This document shows, one piece after another, positions 42,545-51,194 of a DNA stretch of 64,000 bases (within the stretch, counting starts at the first letter, position 1; each line of letters opens with the position of its first letter). The position numbers were made by a program, and so were the translations under genes. The notes beneath the pieces were generated by a model. That model did no database searches. It was not told the origin of the DNA and worked only from the letters and a program-made list of their open reading frames with translations. Source of the stretch: Nocardioides sp. zg-1230 (GTDB lineage Bacteria > Actinomycetota > Actinomycetes > Propionibacteriales > Nocardioidaceae); NCBI RefSeq assembly GCF_013155335.1, contig NZ_JABJQZ010000009.1, forward strand, positions 124,001 through 188,000, in the 5' to 3' direction.

Positions 42545-43797
42545 GAAGCCATCTCAGCATGCATGCGGCTGCCGGCGCGCTCGTAGGCCGCGAGCGTGCG
42601 CTCGGCGGTGCGCTCCCAGGAGAAGTCCTGCGCGTGGGCGACCGCGCCGCGACCGAGCCGGGCCACCAGCACCGGGTCGTCGATCAGGCGGCGCAGGCTC
42701 GCGGCCCAGTCGCGGGGCTCGTGGGTGTCGACGAGGAGGCCGCTCACGCCGTCCCGGACCACCGTGGTGAGGCCGCCGACCGCGGCGGCGACCACCGGGG
42801 TGCCGGTGGCCTGCGCCTCGACGGCGACGAGCCCGAACGACTCGTTGTAGGACGGGACCGCGACCGCGGTGGCGGCGGAGGTCCACACGGCGAGCTCGGC
42901 CTGGCTCACCGGCGGGACGAACCGGACGACGTCGCCGATGCCGAGGTCGGCCGCGAGGTCGGCCAGGGCGGTGGGGTGCTCGAGCCCGGAGCCCGACGGC
43001 CCGCCCACGACGGGTACGACGAGCCGGTGCCGCAGCGACGGGTCCTGCTCGAGCAGCACCCCGACCGCCCGCAGCAGCACATCAGGCGCCTTGAGCGGCT
43101 GGATGCGGCCGGCGAAGAGCAGCACGGCCGCGTCGTCGGCCAGCCCGAGCTCGCGCCTGGCCGCCGCGCGCCCGCGCGGCGCGAAGACGTTGAGGTCGAC
43201 GCCGGGGTGGATCACCTCGACGTCGTCGGGACGGGCGTCGTAGAGGTCGATCAGCTGGCGGGCCTCGGTGTCGGTGTTGGCGACGAGCAGGTCGGCGGCC
43301 TCCACCACCTGCTCCTCGCCGATCACGCGGGAGAGGGGCTCGGGGGTGTCGCCCTCGGCGAGGGCCTCGTTCTTGACCTTGGCCATCGTGTGCATCGAGT
43401 GGACGAGGGGGACGTTCCAGCGGTCACGCGCCAGGGCTCCGACCTGACCGGAGAGCCAGTAGTGGGAGTGGACGGCGTCGTAGTGGCCCAGCGGCTGCAT
43501 CGCCTCGGTGCGGAGCACCTCGCGGGCGAACGTGCACAGCTGGCCGGGCAGCTCCGTCTTCGTGAGTCCCTCGAACGGCCCCGCCGCCACGTGGCGCACC
43601 AGCACGCCCTCCGCCGCCTCGACGACCTGCGGGAGCGCGGAGGAGGTGGCCCGGGTGAACACGTCGACCTCGACGCCCTGCTCGGCCAGGCGCCGGGAGA
43701 GCTCGATCACATAGACGTTCATCCCACCGGCGTCGCCCGTCCCGGGCTGGTCCAGCGGTGAGGTGTGCAGGCTGATCATCGCGACCCGCTCGCCCAC
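42541..43797 (-). CDS. mshA: D-inositol-3-phosphate glycosyltransferase (mycothiol biosynthesis)
   Basis: A 418-residue GT4 glycosyltransferase. The N-terminal GDAGGMNVYVIELSRRL is the MshA signature, VHSHYWLSGQVG follows, and the C-terminal ESFGLVAVEAQATGTPVVAA contains the E-x7-E motif that holds UDP-GlcNAc. It makes GlcNAc-inositol-phosphate, the first committed step of mycothiol, the actinobacterial low-molecular-weight thiol. The GTG at 43797 is set by a GAGGAGG ribosome site 5-6 nt before it; the frame stays open upstream without another site. Confidence 0.93.
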   Translation of the reverse strand: MGERVAMISLHTSPLDQPGTGDAGGMNVYVIELSRRLAEQGVEVDVFTRATSSALPQVVEAAEGVLVRHVAAGPFEGLTKTELPGQLCTFAREVLRTEAMQPLGHYDAVHSHYWLSGQVGALARDRWNVPLVHSMHTMAKVKNEALAEGDTPEPLSRVIGEEQVVEAADLLVANTDTEARQLIDLYDARPDDVEVIHPGVDLNVFAPRGRAAARRELGLADDAAVLLFAGRIQPLKAPDVLLRAVGVLLEQDPSLRHRLVVPVVGGPSGSGLEHPTALADLAADLGIGDVVRFVPPVSQAELAVWTSAATAVAVPSYNESFGLVAVEAQATGTPVVAAAVGGLTTVVRDGVSGLLVDTHEPRDWAASLRRLIDDPVLVARLGRGAVAHAQDFSWERTAERTLAAYERAGSRMHAEMAS

Positions 43798-43861
43798 GTT
43801 GCCTCCTCGAGACCTCGACTGCGCGCCCCGGTCGGGGCACCTCAGGCACAACCCCGTGAGG

Positions 43862-43882
43862 CCGCCCGGGATTCCCGGGCGG
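43862..43882 (-). terminator. Hairpin upstream of mshA
   Basis: Perfect 9-bp stem (CCGCCCGGG / CCCGGGCGG, 3-nt loop), 6 nt after the stop of the small membrane protein gene and before mshA, so it likely ends that transcript. Confidence 0.55.
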
Positions 43883-43888
43883 TGTCGG

Positions 43889-44293
43889 TCAGCGGGCGTG
43901 GGCGCCAGCGGTCGAGCGACGGCCGGTCGAGCGACGGCCGGCGGAGCGGCTGCCGGCGGACCGATTGCGGCCGCGCACCAGCGCGAGACCGCCGAGGACG
44001 GCCGCCACCACGCCCCAGGAGCCGTCGTACCACGAGGCACCACCCGGCCGGAACGCCTCGATCACCGACAGCGCCAGCAGGCCGGACGCCACGGCGACGA
44101 CGGCGCGCACGGCCACGGCGTCGCCCTTGACGAGCGTGGTGCCGAAGGCGGCCGACGCGGCGAGCACGCACGCGAGGCCGAGGAGGTGGAGGGTGGAGAG
44201 GAGCGGGCCGTCACCGCCACCGAGCAGTGCGTGCAGGATCCAGAGCACGCCGCCCAGGACAGCGAGCGACGCGGCGAGCTTCGCAGGAGGCAT
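43889..44293 (-). CDS. Small membrane protein of unknown function
   Basis: A 134-residue protein with four predicted transmembrane helices spanning residues about 7-110 and an Arg/Ser-rich basic tail containing the repeat RSTGRRSTAG. No family is recognised. It starts MPPAKLAASLAVLGG and lies 49 nt downstream of the RNase HI fusion gene on the same strand. The four-helix layout is typical of small actinobacterial membrane proteins, but no function can be proposed. Confidence 0.7.
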   Translation of the reverse strand: MPPAKLAASLAVLGGVLWILHALLGGGDGPLLSTLHLLGLACVLAASAAFGTTLVKGDAVAVRAVVAVASGLLALSVIEAFRPGGASWYDGSWGVVAAVLGGLALVRGRNRSAGSRSAGRRSTGRRSTAGAHAR

Positions 44294-44342
44294 CGGACGA
44301 GTGTGCCACGCCTCACCCCTCCGGGCGGTCCCGGGGCGGTAC

Positions 44343-45233
44343 TCAGGGCTCGTCGGTGCCCTGGTGGAAGCGCTGCTGCCACTGTCCGCCCACGCGCACC
44401 CACAGGCTGCTGCGCAGGGTCGACCGGTCGTCGCCGAGCGCCCGCCACAGGAGCAGGATCGTGTCGCGGTCGACCCGCTCCACCGACACGACGTCGAGGC
44501 TGACCTCCTCGATCGGCCCGATCTCGGCGAGAACGTCGTCGCGGCTCCACAGCCGGCCCGAGCGCCCGACCTCCTGCCAGGCGGGGTGCAGCAGGGCGGC
44601 GACGGCCGCCCGGTCGGAGCGGACCTCGTCGGTGAGCAGTGCGCGCTCCATCGCGACGACGTGCTCCTCGTCGGTCGGCGTCGGCCCGCCCTCGAGGTCG
44701 CTGAACAGGTCGGGCTCCTCCTCGACCTGCCCGACCTCGGCGGCGGGGTGGGCGACGCTGCTGCCCACGAAGCCGGGACCCGCGTCGGGCTCGACCCCGC
44801 GCTGGTACGCCGACGCGGCGGCGTTCGCGCGCCGGTCGGCCGCCTCGTTGAGCTCGTGCCCGGCGTGGCCCTTGACCCACTCGAAGCGGACCCGGTCGCG
44901 CCGGCCCTCCATGGCGGCGTCGAGCGCCTTCATCAGCTCGACGTTGAGCACGGGCTTGCCGTCGCTCTTCTTCCAGCCCTTGCGCTTCCAGCCCGGCATC
45001 CACTTGGTGACGGAGTCGATGACGTACTTGCTGTCGCAGAAGACGTGCAGCTCGTCGTCGACGTGCGCGGTCTGCTGCAGCAGGTCGAGGACGGCCATCA
45101 GCTCGCCCATGTTGTTGGTGCCGCGCGGCCAGCCGCCGGACGCCCAGCAGTCGTCGTCGACGTACCACGCCCAGCCGGCCGGGCCGGGGTTGCCGAGAGC
45201 CGAACCGTCAGCCGCCGCGATGATCACCCGCAC
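44343..45233 (-). CDS. Ribonuclease HI fused to an NTF2/SnoaL-like domain
   Basis: A 296-residue protein. Residues 1-150 are an RNase HI with the catalytic D-E-D-D set: AAADGSALGNPG, NNMGELMAV, VFCDSKYVID and NEAADRRANAAA. An acidic linker follows (about 160-190). Residues about 190-296 then form a DUF4440/SnoaL-type NTF2-like domain (MERALLTDEVRSDRAAVAALLHPAWQEVG..., WSRDDVLAEIG, ERVDRDTILLLW). The first part degrades RNA in RNA-DNA hybrids. The appended domain is unusual for RNase HI and its ligand is unknown. The GTG start is at 45233, divergent from an SDR gene. Confidence 0.87.
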   Translation of the reverse strand: MRVIIAAADGSALGNPGPAGWAWYVDDDCWASGGWPRGTNNMGELMAVLDLLQQTAHVDDELHVFCDSKYVIDSVTKWMPGWKRKGWKKSDGKPVLNVELMKALDAAMEGRRDRVRFEWVKGHAGHELNEAADRRANAAASAYQRGVEPDAGPGFVGSSVAHPAAEVGQVEEEPDLFSDLEGGPTPTDEEHVVAMERALLTDEVRSDRAAVAALLHPAWQEVGRSGRLWSRDDVLAEIGPIEEVSLDVVSVERVDRDTILLLWRALGDDRSTLRSSLWVRVGGQWQQRFHQGTDEP

Positions 45234-45269
45234 ATCTTGGCAGCACGCGATCTTGGCAGGATGGGCGGC

Positions 45270-46025
45270 ATGAGCCCTGACAGCACCCCGCAGCCCCGCA
45301 CCGCCGTCGTGACGGGAGCCTCCAGCGGCATCGGCGCCGCGACCGCCCGCGCCCTGGCTGCGGAGGGGTTCCGCGTGGTCTGCGCGGCCCGCCGCACCGA
45401 CCGCATCGAGGACCTCGCGGAGGAGATCGGCGGCGAGGCCGTCACGTGCGACATCACCGACCAGGCGTCGGTCGACGCACTGGCCGCGGCCGTGCCGACG
45501 TGCCACGTGCTGGTGAACAACGCCGGCGGCGCCGTGGGCGTCGACCGGGTGGACGGGGCCGACGTCGACGCCTGGCGCTGGATGTACGACGTCAACGTGC
45601 TCGGACTGGTCCGGGTGACCAAGGCGCTGCTGCCCGCGCTCCGCGCCAGCGGCGACGCGGTCATCGTCAACGTCGGGTCGACGGCCGGACGCTGGGCCTA
45701 CGAGGGCGGGGCCGGCTACACCGCCGCCAAGCACGGCGTGAAGGTGGTGACCGAGACCCTGCGGCTCGAGCTCAACGGCGAGCCGGTGCGGATCAGCGAG
45801 GTCGCCCCCGGCATGGTGCGGACCGACGAGTTCTCGCTCGTGCGCTTCGGTGGCGACCAGGAGCGCGCCGACGCGGTGTACGCCGGTGTCGACCAGCCGC
45901 TGCTCGCCGAGGACGTCGCCGACGCCATCGCGTGGGTGGCCACCCGGCCCTCCCACGTCGACATCGACGAGCTCGTCATCAAGCCGCGTGCCCAGGCTGC
46001 GGCACACAAGGTGCACCGCTCCTGA
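45270..46025 (+). CDS. SDR-family oxidoreductase
   Basis: A 251-residue short-chain dehydrogenase. The nucleotide-binding motif TGASSGIGAATA is near residue 18, VNNAGGAVG follows, and GYTAAKHG carries the catalytic Tyr and Lys. CAARRTDR after beta-2 suggests NADP preference. It resembles YdfG-like 3-hydroxy acid dehydrogenases, which oxidise serine-type 3-hydroxy acids, although its substrate is uncertain. The ATG at 45270 follows a weak purine-rich stretch; an ATG nine bases upstream is the alternative. An Asp/Glu racemase gene follows by 20 nt. Confidence 0.87.
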   Translation: MSPDSTPQPRTAVVTGASSGIGAATARALAAEGFRVVCAARRTDRIEDLAEEIGGEAVTCDITDQASVDALAAAVPTCHVLVNNAGGAVGVDRVDGADVDAWRWMYDVNVLGLVRVTKALLPALRASGDAVIVNVGSTAGRWAYEGGAGYTAAKHGVKVVTETLRLELNGEPVRISEVAPGMVRTDEFSLVRFGGDQERADAVYAGVDQPLLAEDVADAIAWVATRPSHVDIDELVIKPRAQAAAHKVHRS

Positions 46026-46045
46026 GAGGTGGCAGACTGCCGCGC

Positions 46046-46735
46046 GTGAAGACCATCGGACTCGTCGGCGGCATGAGCTGGGAGAGCAGCGCGGTCTACT
46101 ACCGCGACCTCAACCTCGGGATGCAGGAGCGGCTGGGTGGGTTGTCCTCGCCGAAGCTCGCCCTCACCACCGTCGACTTCGCCGAGGTCACGCACCTCGA
46201 GGACGACGAGCGCTGGGACCAGGTCGGGGTGCTCCTCGCCGACGCAGCGCGTGGGGTCGAGCGCGCGGGCGCCGACTTCCTCCTGCTGTGCACCACGACG
46301 TTCCACAAGGTCGCCGACCAGGTCGAGGAGGCGGTGGGGATCCCGCTGCTCCACCTCGGCGACGTGGTGGCGGAGGCCGTCCGGGCCGCTGGCGTCGAGA
46401 CCGTCGGGCTGATCGGCACGAAGGTCGCGATGTCGGAGTCGTTCTTCGTCGACCGGCTCGAGGAGCACGGCCTCTCCGTGGTGGTGCCCGACGCCTCGCA
46501 CCACGACTTCCTCAACGACGCGATCTACGAGGAGCTCGTGCACGGCGTCGTGCTCCCCCGCACCCGCAGCCGGGTGGTGTCGATCATCGAGGAGCTGTGG
46601 GACGCCGGGGCTGGTGGGGTGCTGCTCGGGTGCACCGAGCTCGAGCTGCTGGTCAAGCAGGCCGATGTCGAGCTGCCGGTCTTCCCCTGCACCACGCTGC
46701 ACGTCCAGGCCGCGCTCGACGCGGCCCTCGCCTGA
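46046..46735 (+). CDS. Aspartate/glutamate racemase family protein
   Basis: A 229-residue protein starting VKTIGLVGGMSWESS. It has the two catalytic cysteine motifs of the cofactor-independent racemases: LLCTTTFHKVADQ, where Thr/Ser usually follows Cys, and LLGCTELELLV. It would interconvert L- and D-aspartate or glutamate, or a related substrate. The family is usually 230 residues long, so the length is normal. It lies 20 nt downstream of the SDR gene and may be co-transcribed with it. Confidence 0.9.
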   Translation: MKTIGLVGGMSWESSAVYYRDLNLGMQERLGGLSSPKLALTTVDFAEVTHLEDDERWDQVGVLLADAARGVERAGADFLLLCTTTFHKVADQVEEAVGIPLLHLGDVVAEAVRAAGVETVGLIGTKVAMSESFFVDRLEEHGLSVVVPDASHHDFLNDAIYEELVHGVVLPRTRSRVVSIIEELWDAGAGGVLLGCTELELLVKQADVELPVFPCTTLHVQAALDAALA

Positions 46736-46748
46736 CCCGAGGGGTCAG
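46732..46748. terminator. Hairpin at convergent stops
   Basis: Perfect 7-bp stem (CTGACCC / GGGTCAG, loop GAG) that contains the stop codons of the racemase gene and the convergent secreted protein gene. Confidence 0.4.
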
Positions 46749-47635
46749 AGGGGCGAGGCGTACGCCGTCGCGAGCCAGCGCAGGCTCGTCCACGCCGGCG
46801 AGCGCAGGTCGGTCGCACCCGCCGAGGCCGGCAGGCCGACCCGGAGCACCTCCGACCGGGCTCCCTCGGTGCTGACGAGCAGGTCGCTGCCGGCGAGGGC
46901 GATGCCCTCGCCCTGGTCCTGGTCGGGCAGGGGCCACGACTCGACGGGCTGCCACGACGGGAACGCCGTCAGATGGGCGGCGGAGTAGGTGCGCATGACC
47001 ACCCCTCCCCCGCCGGGCAGGAACGTGGCGTCGGTGACGATGCCCGGCGCGTCCCCGACCTCGGTGAGCAGGTTGGGCCGGTCGGCGCGCAGGCGGGGCG
47101 GGGCGGCGTACACGGTGCCGGCGAAGACGCCCTTGGTGATGACGAACAGCTGTCCCGTCACCGGGTGGCTGACCAGCGCCTCGGCGTCGTGGGAGCCGTC
47201 GGGGTAGGTGAGCTCGTAGGCCTCGGGCTCGACGGCACGATCCCCACGCCCGACGGGGACACGCAGCACGTCGACGGAGTCGCGCACGTGCCGGTTGTCG
47301 CCGATGTCGGCGACCCACACGTGACCGGGTCCGGCCGGTGCGAGCGCCTCCACGTCCTCGGGGTCCGTCGGCCAGGAGGTGACGCCGACGGTCGCGCCGG
47401 TGGCGGGGTCGACCGTGAAGACGCGACCCGCGTCGCCGGAGTCGTTGGTGGTCACGACCAGGCCGCTCTCGGGCCCGCGACCGGTCAGGACGACGAGTCC
47501 GCTCGACTCGACGATCTCCGGGTCGGCGAAGCGGAACGCCGGACGCTCCGCCGCGCTGGGCGCGCCGGCCGCGGCGCCCAGCAGGAAGGGCACGAGCACG
47601 AGTGCGCCGGCGGCCACCCGGCGGGGATCAGCCAT
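46745..47635 (-). CDS. Secreted beta-propeller-like protein
   Basis: A 296-residue protein with a signal peptide (residues 1-28, ending AAAGAPSAA) and a repeated beta-sheet pattern: SSGLVVLTGR..GLVVTTNDSGDAGRVFTVDP, VWVADIGDNRHVRD, DAEALVSHPVTGQLFVITK. These resemble esterase-like/phytase-like six-bladed propellers. No catalytic motif is evident. The ATG at 47635 overlaps the end of the methyltransferase gene by 8 bp, so it is translated from the same message. Function unknown; exported. Confidence 0.78.
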   Translation of the reverse strand: MADPRRVAAGALVLVPFLLGAAAGAPSAAERPAFRFADPEIVESSGLVVLTGRGPESGLVVTTNDSGDAGRVFTVDPATGATVGVTSWPTDPEDVEALAPAGPGHVWVADIGDNRHVRDSVDVLRVPVGRGDRAVEPEAYELTYPDGSHDAEALVSHPVTGQLFVITKGVFAGTVYAAPPRLRADRPNLLTEVGDAPGIVTDATFLPGGGGVVMRTYSAAHLTAFPSWQPVESWPLPDQDQGEGIALAGSDLLVSTEGARSEVLRVGLPASAGATDLRSPAWTSLRWLATAYASPL

Positions 47636-48842
47636 GGTCGAGCAGCTCACCGAGCCGGGGCCGGACGCCCCAGGCCGCGAGCAGGTCGTCGTACTCCTGG
47701 CCCGCGTCGGACCCGTCGGCGCCGGTGCGCACCGCCCGCAGCAGCGTGTTGCGCGGCGTGTGGGCGCTCTCGACGAACTCGACGACGTCGACGCGGTAGC
47801 CCTCGCGGCGCAGCAGTGCGGCGCGCAGCGCGTCGGTGAGCGTGTCGGCGAAGCGCTCGCGCAGGATGCCGTGGCGGGTGAGCATCGCGTAGGGCTCGGG
47901 CACCGCCGCCGTGCGCAGCTGGGCGGCGATGTCGTGGTGGCAGCACGGGGCGGCGAGGACGAGCGGCGCCTCCCACTCCAGCGCCCGACCGAGGGCGTCG
48001 TCGGTGGCGGTGTCGCAGGCGTGCAGGGCGAGCACCACGTCGGGCGCCTGCTCGAGCCGCGCGTCGGCGATCGAGCCCACCACGAAGTCCGCGTCGATGC
48101 CCAGGTCGGCGGCGACGCGCGAGTTGTGGTCGGCAGACTGCTGCTTGACGTCGACCCCGGTCATGCGGACCGGCAGCCGGTCAGCCAGGAAGGCGTGCGC
48201 CGCGAAGGTGAGGTAGGCGTTGCCGCAGCCGAGGTCGACGACGCGCAGCGGGTCGTCGGCCGTCGGGGTGCGCAGCCGGCCCTGCGCGATCGCGTCGCTG
48301 ATGCTGGCGTCGAGCAGCCGGACGAGCTCCTCCACCTGGCGGTACTTCGCCTGCCTCGACGGCTTCACCCGCCCCTGGGCGTCGCTGATCCCGAGTGCCC
48401 TGAGCACCGGGTGGTCCTCGGGGATCAGCCGGTCCTTGGACCGGTCGTGTCCCCGCGAGGGCGCGACCTCCGCGGCGCGGGTCGAGGTGTGCAACATCGG
48501 CACGCCCTTCTTCGTCACCCGCAGCTGATGGGTCTCGGTGGCAGTGTCGACGTGCCAGTTGGCGAAGGGCTCCGCGAGCAACGCGTCCACCGCCGCCTGG
48601 GCCGCCTCGCCGACGAGGTGGTTGGAGGTGTGCGCCTGGGTGGCGTCGTACGACGTCACCTGCAGGTGGCGCCCCGCCTTCAGGTCGACGACCCGGACCT
48701 CCACGCGACGCACCTCGCGTCCGTCGACGACCGGCACCGGCCGGCCCTTGCGACGCCCGCTCGCCAGCGCGCGCACGAGGTGGTCGGCGTCGAGGACCGC
48801 CGACCGGATCGTGGCGAGCTCGGTCCCGGGAGTCGTGCTCAC
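47628..48842 (-). CDS. Class I SAM-dependent methyltransferase (METTL25/RRNAD1-like)
   Basis: A 404-residue protein. An N-terminal domain of about 180 residues (VTSYDATQAHTSNHLVG, a target-binding region) is followed by a Rossmann methyltransferase with motif I VVDLGCGNAYLTF, ALHACDTATDDAL and the unusual APCCHHDI. The C-C-H-H stretch is found in the METTL25/RRNAD1 group, whose substrates are unclear but probably RNA. The GTG overlaps the stop of a 27-residue membrane peptide gene (GTGA). Downstream it overlaps the secreted propeller gene. Confidence 0.82.
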   Translation of the reverse strand: MSTTPGTELATIRSAVLDADHLVRALASGRRKGRPVPVVDGREVRRVEVRVVDLKAGRHLQVTSYDATQAHTSNHLVGEAAQAAVDALLAEPFANWHVDTATETHQLRVTKKGVPMLHTSTRAAEVAPSRGHDRSKDRLIPEDHPVLRALGISDAQGRVKPSRQAKYRQVEELVRLLDASISDAIAQGRLRTPTADDPLRVVDLGCGNAYLTFAAHAFLADRLPVRMTGVDVKQQSADHNSRVAADLGIDADFVVGSIADARLEQAPDVVLALHACDTATDDALGRALEWEAPLVLAAPCCHHDIAAQLRTAAVPEPYAMLTRHGILRERFADTLTDALRAALLRREGYRVDVVEFVESAHTPRNTLLRAVRTGADGSDAGQEYDDLLAAWGVRPRLGELLDHG

Positions 48843-48922
48843 AGGACGGCTGCGATGACGACGATGAGGATGAGTGCCCCCAACGCCACCGGGATCACGA
48901 GTCGGCGGTGGCGGGGGTTCAT
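48839..48922 (-). CDS. 27-residue single-pass membrane peptide
   Basis: From ATG 48922 the frame reads MNPRHRRLVIPVALGALIL and ends IAAVL. It has a basic N-terminus and one hydrophobic helix of about 19 residues, with almost no C-terminal tail. TAGGAT ends 6 nt before the ATG, a leaderless -10 arrangement also seen at other genes here. The stop is shared with the GTG of the methyltransferase (GTGA), which ties the peptide to that gene. Small as it is, the combination of promoter, coupling and clean membrane topology supports a real gene. Function unknown. Confidence 0.7.
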   Translation of the reverse strand: MNPRHRRLVIPVALGALILIVVIAAVL

Positions 48923-48986
48923 GCCCTCATCCTAGGCGGGGGCGGGTCGGCCACCTACTTCGTCGAGCCGAGCCGCGGGCGGCGGG

Positions 48987-50255
48987 TCACCAGTGCTCGA
49001 GCGAACCCCGGAACACGGTGGTCAGGTCCTCGGCCGTGACCTCGACGGGCGCGGTGGCCAGCAGCCGCTGCTGCTGGAGCGCTCCCTCGACCAGGGCGTC
49101 GACGTCACCCTCGCCGTAGCCGAGCTCGGCGAGCCCGCTGGGCAGCCCGACGTCGCGCATCAGCCCCCGGAGCACGTCGGGCAGCGGCTCGCCCGAGCCG
49201 CCGAGCAGCTCGGCCGCCCGGCGGTGCCGCTCGGGAGCGGCATCGTGGAGGAAGGCGAAGGCGGCCGGCGCCGTCATCACCACGGCCATCCCGTGCGGGA
49301 TGATCGGCTCGCCGGCCGGGTAGCCCGGAGGACGGTAGTCGCGGACCCGTCCGGCGATCGGGTAGGCGCAGGCGTGGGGCACGTGGACGCCGGCGTTGCC
49401 GAAGCCGAGGCCGGCGAAGGTCGCTGCGAGGGCCATCTGCTCACGGGCCTCGCCGTCGGACCCGTCGCGGACCGCGCGGCGGAACGAGCCGGCGAGGAGG
49501 GACAGCGACTTCTCCGCCCACATGTCGGCGATCGGGTTGGCCCCGCAGTAGGGCACCCGCTGCTCGGGACGCTTGGCGTCGAAGTCGGCGTACCACCGAG
49601 CCGTCCAGCTCTCGAGCGCGTGACAGAGGATGTCCATGCCCGCCGAGGCGGTGACCATCGCGGGCTGCGTCATGGTGAGGTCGGGGTCCACGACCGCGAG
49701 GGTGGGCCGGAGCCGGGCGTGGGAGATGCCGGTCTTCACCTCCAGCGCCAGGACGTCCAGGACGCAGATGGTGGTCGACTCCGCACCCGTGCCGGTGGTC
49801 GTCGGGACGGCAACGAGCGGGAGGAGCGGGTGCTCGGGCGCCCGGCCGCCGCCGACCGGCGCGTTGACGTAGTCCATCAGCTCGCCGGGGTTGGTCAGCA
49901 TCAGGTCGACCGCCTTGGCGGTGTCGATGGAGGAGCCGCCACCGACCGCGACCACGGCGTCGAAGGGTCCAGCCCCGCGGGCCGTGGTGACGGCCGCGCC
50001 GAGAGAGGCGTCGGTCGGCTCGACGTGCGCCTCGGCGTAGACCACCACCTCCAGGCCACGGGACCGCATGCCGTCGGCGATCCGGTCGGGGTGGCCGGTG
50101 GCGGCGACGCCCGGGTCGGTGACGAGCAGGACCCGCCGCGCCGCGTCCCCGCGGACGTCGCGGCACAGCTGCTCGACGTCCCACCCGATCTCGTTGCTGG
50201 CTCCGCGTCCGAACTTGAGTCCGGGGGCGGCGTAGGTGAAGACGGTCTCAGTCAC
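48987..50255 (-). CDS. Hydroxyacid-oxoacid transhydrogenase (iron-containing ADH family)
   Basis: A 422-residue iron-dependent dehydrogenase. It has LKFGRGASNEIG at the start, AVGGGSSIDTAKAVDLM (NAD loop), VPTTTGTGAES, and the metal ligands in ILCHALESW and the later His residues of VPHACAYPIAG and IIPHGMAV. VKTGISHARLRPTLAVVDPDLT marks the HOT/ADHFE1 subgroup, which couples 4-hydroxybutyrate oxidation to 2-oxoglutarate reduction. The GTG start at 50255 overlaps the end of the tandem Nudix gene by 8 bp, so the two are co-transcribed. Confidence 0.88.
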   Translation of the reverse strand: MTETVFTYAAPGLKFGRGASNEIGWDVEQLCRDVRGDAARRVLLVTDPGVAATGHPDRIADGMRSRGLEVVVYAEAHVEPTDASLGAAVTTARGAGPFDAVVAVGGGSSIDTAKAVDLMLTNPGELMDYVNAPVGGGRAPEHPLLPLVAVPTTTGTGAESTTICVLDVLALEVKTGISHARLRPTLAVVDPDLTMTQPAMVTASAGMDILCHALESWTARWYADFDAKRPEQRVPYCGANPIADMWAEKSLSLLAGSFRRAVRDGSDGEAREQMALAATFAGLGFGNAGVHVPHACAYPIAGRVRDYRPPGYPAGEPIIPHGMAVVMTAPAAFAFLHDAAPERHRRAAELLGGSGEPLPDVLRGLMRDVGLPSGLAELGYGEGDVDALVEGALQQQRLLATAPVEVTAEDLTTVFRGSLEHW

Positions 50256-51150
50256 GATCTGCTCCCAGCGCGTAGGTGACCACGTCGAGCACGTCGACCT
50301 CGCCCGACGCCACGTCGGCCGTCGGCACCCACGCGACGGCATCGGTGGTGCCGTCGAGCTCCACCACCCGGGGCTCGCCGTCGGCGACGCTGGCGCGGTA
50401 GACGAGGTGCACGCCGTGGTAGTCCTCGATCCGGCCGGACGGCGCGGTGCCGGCGAAGTGGGTGTCGTGCACGCCGAGCACGGCGCCGACCTCGCAGGGC
50501 AGCCCGCACTCCTCCTCGACCTCTCGGGCCAGCGCGACCGACGGGTGCTCGCCGTGGTCCACGCCCCCGCCGGGCAGCGTCCACCTCCCGGGGTGCGCAG
50601 CGCTCCCCGAGAGCCGGGTCAGCAGCACCTGCGCCTGGCCGTCCAGGTGACGGGTGATCAGGGCGTACGCCGCGACGCGCTGCAGGCGGAACGGCTGGTG
50701 GTCGACGAGGGCCTCGGTCACCACCGAGGAGACGGGCACGGCCCCCGAGGCGACCTCGTCGAGGGTCTTCCAGGCCGCCTCGATCGTGGAGCCGTCGACC
50801 TCGACCACCCGGGGCACCGGCGAGCTCGGAGGCACCCAGCCCTCGTAGACCAGGCGGATCGCGTGGGCGTCGACGAGCTGCCCGTCCCGCGGCGAGCGGG
50901 GCATGTGGGCGCTGTAGACCCGCGCCCGGTCACCAACGGTCGCGTCCAGCCCGGTCTCCTCCTGCACCTCGCGGATCAGGGCGTCGCGCGGGTCCTCCCC
51001 GTGGTCGACGCCACCACCCGGCAGCGTCCACAGCTCGGAGCGGGAGACCCGGGGCGCCAGGCGGCTCAGCAGGATCTCGACCGCGCCGCCGCGCTCACGG
51101 AGGATGACGGCGTACGCCGCCACCCGCTGTCGCCTCGGCAGGGAACCCAT
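50248..51150 (-). CDS. Tandem two-domain Nudix hydrolase
   Basis: A 300-residue protein made of two Nudix domains in one chain. The first Nudix box is at about residues 45-67 (GGGVDHGEDP...REVQEETGL) and the second at about 198-220 (GGGVDHGEHP...REVEEECGL). Both keep the REx2EE core. Each domain starts with the same RVAAYA[VL]I motif and has a [TS]LPGGGVDHGE match, so the halves arose by duplication. Nudix enzymes hydrolyse nucleoside diphosphate-X compounds. The dehydrogenase gene follows, overlapping by 8 bp. Confidence 0.88.
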   Translation of the reverse strand: MGSLPRRQRVAAYAVILRERGGAVEILLSRLAPRVSRSELWTLPGGGVDHGEDPRDALIREVQEETGLDATVGDRARVYSAHMPRSPRDGQLVDAHAIRLVYEGWVPPSSPVPRVVEVDGSTIEAAWKTLDEVASGAVPVSSVVTEALVDHQPFRLQRVAAYALITRHLDGQAQVLLTRLSGSAAHPGRWTLPGGGVDHGEHPSVALAREVEEECGLPCEVGAVLGVHDTHFAGTAPSGRIEDYHGVHLVYRASVADGEPRVVELDGTTDAVAWVPTADVASGEVDVLDVVTYALGADRD

Positions 51151-51194
51151 GCGCCCCAACCTAGTGAAGGACCGGGTGAAGTACGGTGAGCGCC

